The translations under genes and the position numbers were made by a program. The notes under the pieces were generated by a model. That model saw only the letters and a program-made list of their open reading frames with translations. It searched no databases and had not been told where the DNA came from. A DNA stretch of 12,262 nt from Hyphomicrobiales bacterium (GTDB lineage Bacteria; Pseudomonadota; Alphaproteobacteria; Rhizobiales; Hyphomicrobiaceae), in assembly GCA_017304275.1 (NCBI GenBank), contig JAFKKW010000339.1:1-12262 (forward strand), read 5' to 3'. Below, in pieces: positions 11,400 through 12,262 of the stretch (positions are counted from its first letter, which is position 1; each line of letters opens with the position of its first letter).

Positions 11400-12262
11400 T
11401 CACGTTGCCACGGCTGGCTCGCCATCGACTTTCCCGGAATCCCGTTCCAAGTCATCCGCGAGACGCTTTAGAAACGCTGTCGCCACTGCGGCGTATGGAG
11501 CGCTCGGATCGGCGTATGTCTTCAAATCCCGCATAGTCTTCAATGCGCGATCGAGCAGTCTATCTCTGTCCCCCGGCGAGGCGGCGCGCGTTGCCATATC
11601 AAGGCAATCAAGGACGATAGACTTCAGATAGCTCAGCGTATTCAGCAATCTCGTACGTTCCTGCACGAGACCGAGCCGGTTTAGTCCATACACTTCGATT
11701 GAGGCCCGCCCCTTTGCGTCGAGGGACCCACCCCTCTGGGCAGCAAGAACTAGGCTTAAGCCGTCGACGGTGAAGGCAAGATGGTGCTCTGGACGATCCC
11801 TCGTTGGATCAATTAGGAGAGCGCGTTCCTGGTTGAATGACTTTTCCTCTGGTGTGCAGCGACGCCCGATTATAGGGAACGCATTCTTCTTGCCAGTACT
11901 TCTCTCTCCCTGTCGGCTAATGCGTTGCTTTTCGGCTTCTTCTAGCGACATGCCCTCTGTCACCAGTATTTGTCGGCGACGCCGATTGCAGTCGATGCAG
12001 CTAGGAAGCAAATTGCGCCAATCCATGGCTACCCACCAATAGCCAGGATGGGAATGATCGTCTTCAACCCCACCTTTCGGGCGAAAGTGTTCGACCTCGG
12101 GAGGTTCGTGTGACGCGTAAAATCCTTCGCAGTAGGCGCACTTTCCTCCGAACAACTGTGTCAGCGCCTCCTTTACGTCGGCCTGCTTGTATGCCTTGAA
12201 CTTAAACGTACGCTGATTGCCCCGGCCATAATGCTCCCGTGCAGCCACGAGCTCCCGTGCTC
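11400..12262 (-). CDS. HNH endonuclease, PtuB / retron-associated type (5' end beyond window)
   Basis: At least 282 residues are visible. A GTG at 12246-12248 could start it, but its GGGAG is only 3 nt away and the frame stays open to the window edge (Ala-Arg-Glu-Leu before it), so the true start probably lies outside. Counting from that GTG, the nuclease core is KCAYCEG (36-42, first Cys pair), EVEHFRPKGG (51-60, with the general-base His54), PGYWWVAMDWRNLLPSC (68-84), then CIDCNRRRR (84-92, second Cys pair and Asn). This Cys4-zinc His-Asn-His layout with HFRPK and GYWW is characteristic of PtuB of Septu systems and of HNH proteins found with retrons and ATPases, which cut DNA or RNA on phage infection. 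The remaining 190 residues are mostly helical and likely bind a partner. The partner ATPase would lie upstream, beyond the right edge. GC content is visibly lower than the core genes, fitting acquired cargo. Confidence 0.85.
   Translation of the reverse strand, partial: ARELVAAREHYGRGNQRTFKFKAYKQADVKEALTQLFGGKCAYCEGFYASHEPPEVEHFRPKGGVEDDHSHPGYWWVAMDWRNLLPSCIDCNRRRRQILVTEGMSLEEAEKQRISRQGERSTGKKNAFPIIGRRCTPEEKSFNQERALLIDPTRDRPEHHLAFTVDGLSLVLAAQRGGSLDAKGRASIEVYGLNRLGLVQERTRLLNTLSYLKSIVLDCLDMATRAASPGDRDRLLDRALKTMRDLKTYADPSAPYAAVATAFLKRLADDLERDSGKVDGEPAVAT

Larger units (their letters stand above)
5112..12262. mobile_element. Left part of an integrative element inserted at a tRNA 3' end (continues beyond right edge)
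   Basis: Evidence for the boundary is an isolated tRNA 3' end at 5112, immediately followed by a tyrosine integrase, an AlpA-like regulator, a primase and a helicase, and then non-core cargo including an HNH nuclease on the opposite strand. No conjugation, relaxase, capsid or terminase gene is visible, so the element could be an integrative mobilizable element, a P4-like satellite or the end of a larger ICE. The tRNA fragment reads leftward, so the 5' part of the target tRNA gene should be at the far (right) end, fused to the element-borne copy of the 3' end. The cargo end, from about 11400, is visibly less GC-rich than the core genes. Confidence 0.75.

Noticed and set aside
11300..11425. Minus-strand ATG frame of 41 codons overlapping the HNH gene end
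   Set aside because: It has no ribosome binding site and an unusual Trp/Ser/Arg composition. The competing frame in phase with HNH has a much stronger coding pattern.

Overview
The window comes from a GC-rich bacterium whose gene content points to an alphaproteobacterium, most likely Hyphomicrobiales (Rhizobiales). This is inferred from the high-GC third codon positions, the small secreted protein at the left edge, the LysR and GGDEF protein styles, and a mobile-element gene set (Int, AlpA, Toprim, helicase) typical of that order. No 16S or other marker gene is present, so the genus is not called.

Positions 1-5111 look like ordinary chromosome. On the minus strand lie a small exported protein cut by the left edge, a FeeM/autoinducer-synthase-like N-acyltransferase (267-1001), a 96-residue orphan (1345-1635) and a two-TM diguanylate cyclase with intact GGEEF and I-site (1785-2894). 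On the plus strand, divergent from the cyclase, are a LysR-type regulator of the NodD/LinR-like group (3087-4016) and an unrecognised membrane protein (4180-4959).

At 5112 the character changes. A tRNA 3' end (T-arm, acceptor strand and CCA, minus strand) stands without the rest of its tRNA. It is followed by a P4-type tyrosine integrase (5326-6747), an AlpA/excisionase-like regulator (6843-7055), a CHC2-like zinc finger plus Toprim primase (7045-7938) and a P-loop ATPase/helicase (7935-9896). The last three overlap end to start and form one replication/regulation operon. I read this as the left part of an integrative element inserted in a tRNA gene. The intact tRNA and the other att site should lie beyond the right edge.

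The cargo then begins: a 381-residue unrecognised protein with a Pro/Ala-rich linker and a winged-helix-like C-terminal domain (10022-11167), and on the minus strand an HNH endonuclease of the PtuB/retron-associated type (11400 to the right edge). The HNH gene is a likely part of an anti-phage module whose partner would lie outside the window.

The main points for a second look are: the isolated tRNA 3' end; 9-bp iteron-like repeats in inverted orientation inside the helicase tail (a candidate replication origin); an in-frame stop in the HNH gene followed by 38 coding-like codons; a terminator hairpin directly before alpA; a two-codon in-frame minigene abutting the lysR start; and a near-perfect inverted repeat upstream of the acyltransferase gene. 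No complete new system can be claimed from this window alone.
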